Shown here one piece after another: positions 63,519 through 64,000 of a DNA stretch of 64,000 nucleotides; the stretch's first letter is position 1, and every line of letters begins with the position of its first letter. Source of the DNA: Phytophthora sp. 'mugwort'. Its lineage: Eukaryota; Oomycota; Peronosporomycetes; Peronosporales; Peronosporaceae. Under the pieces are notes generated by a model. That model was given only the letters and a program-made list of their open reading frames with translations, searched no databases and was not told the DNA's origin. The position numbers and the translations under genes were made by a program. Where the stretch lies: NCBI GenBank assembly GCA_033558025.1, contig JAUCEF010000003.1, forward strand, positions 62,001 to 126,000, in the 5' to 3' direction.

Positions 63519-64000
63519 CGAACGTGGCAACCGACTTGCCACAAGAAATCATCGGTGATTTGGAGCGGGAGGGGCTGGGCACTGTGTGGCCCGCAGATCG
63601 GTGAACATTCATACTAACAGGACTGCCTACCGGGACAAGCAGAAGAGGGAAACCAGTAGAGATAAATTAAATATAAATTGCGGCAATATTTACTATTACT
63701 GTGTCATAAATTGCCATTTTTATTAGTGAGATGACGGCTGGCCAATAAAATTTGATACTGTATTGGCGGACCACTGCTGTGAAGCATTAGCAAAATTAAC
63801 ATCCGATTGCCGCTGTACAGTGCACTTATAGCAACAGCACAAGTCAAGCTTCCCCCCTTGTACCACCAAGCCGGTAGTTCAGCCGTCCGTCGAAAACAAT
63901 CAGCTGATATAGTGCAAGGCGTCAAAAGAAAAAACACAAAGGGAGAAGGCACACGCCGATCTTCAATCCAACCATCCTCGACCACGCAGTCGCTTGATTC
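63519..64000. other. Right end of the window, nothing recognised
   Basis: No frame with motifs. It may hold the tail of the hAT-like remnant (DLPQEIIGDLEREGLG readable at about 63530-63580). Confidence 0.4.

Noticed and set aside
1..64000. CRISPR array, bacterial operons or prophage
   Set aside because: No spaced short repeats or Shine-Dalgarno-ordered operons are seen; spliceosomal introns and eukaryotic transposons show a nuclear eukaryotic genome.

Overview
The window looks like repeat-rich nuclear DNA of a plant-pathogenic oomycete, most likely Phytophthora or a close relative in the Peronosporales. The reasons are short GT-AG introns (63 to 73 nt), a Crinkler-type N-terminal domain, tyrosine-recombinase transposons with a GCR1_C-like tail (Crypton), an intronless expanded family of Mnn1-like glycosyltransferases, and dense DNA transposons and LTR elements. 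This is inferred from gene content; no species marker is present.

The only host genes that look functional are glycosyltransferases. Family A is type II membrane proteins with a six-cysteine stem module followed by a Mnn1/Mannosyl_trans3-like (GT71) catalytic domain. There are six copies: 1-708 minus (cut by the window edge), 907-2478 minus, 5480-7145 plus (frame-broken), 33973-36084 minus, 37601-39334 plus and 49035-50906 minus. Family B is a shorter related type with a DVDD motif and no six-Cys module: 7236-8723 minus and 31903-33348 minus. They form a dispersed tandem cluster, probably Golgi enzymes capping mannose-type glycans, and the blocks between them have been filled by transposons.

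Layout: 3.5-5.3 kb pogo-like element with TIRs. 10.2-15.2 kb decayed Ty1/copia element whose gag carries an internal intron-containing piece of the host MMS19 gene. 15.6-24.7 kb decayed Mutator-like elements, one with FAR1-like, MULE, SWIM and Ulp1-like (C48) segments in order. 25.8-31.5 kb two adjacent Crypton elements. 39.3-41.2 kb casein kinase 1 pseudogene between duplicated flanks. 41.2-41.9 kb Ty3/gypsy scrap. 42.3-44.7 kb Crinkler-type N-terminal fragment followed by a Tc1/mariner-like element. 45.9-48.1 kb second pogo-like element. 51.3-54.1 kb PIF/Harbinger element. 54.9-61.0 kb MULE N-terminal fragment cut by a chromovirus with both LTRs. 62.5-63.5 kb hAT-like transposase remnant.

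The most unusual signals are: (1) three tRNA-like sequences with a shortened anticodon arm, each inside a DNA transposon; (2) the MMS19 fragment fused in frame to copia gag with its introns kept; (3) a conserved palindrome (TCCGAC, 7 bp, GTCGGA) just upstream of both Crypton genes, resembling a tyrosine-recombinase core site; (4) joint loss of Cys2 and Cys5 in one family A enzyme, suggesting they are a disulfide pair. All calls come from reading the sequence by eye; no database search was run.
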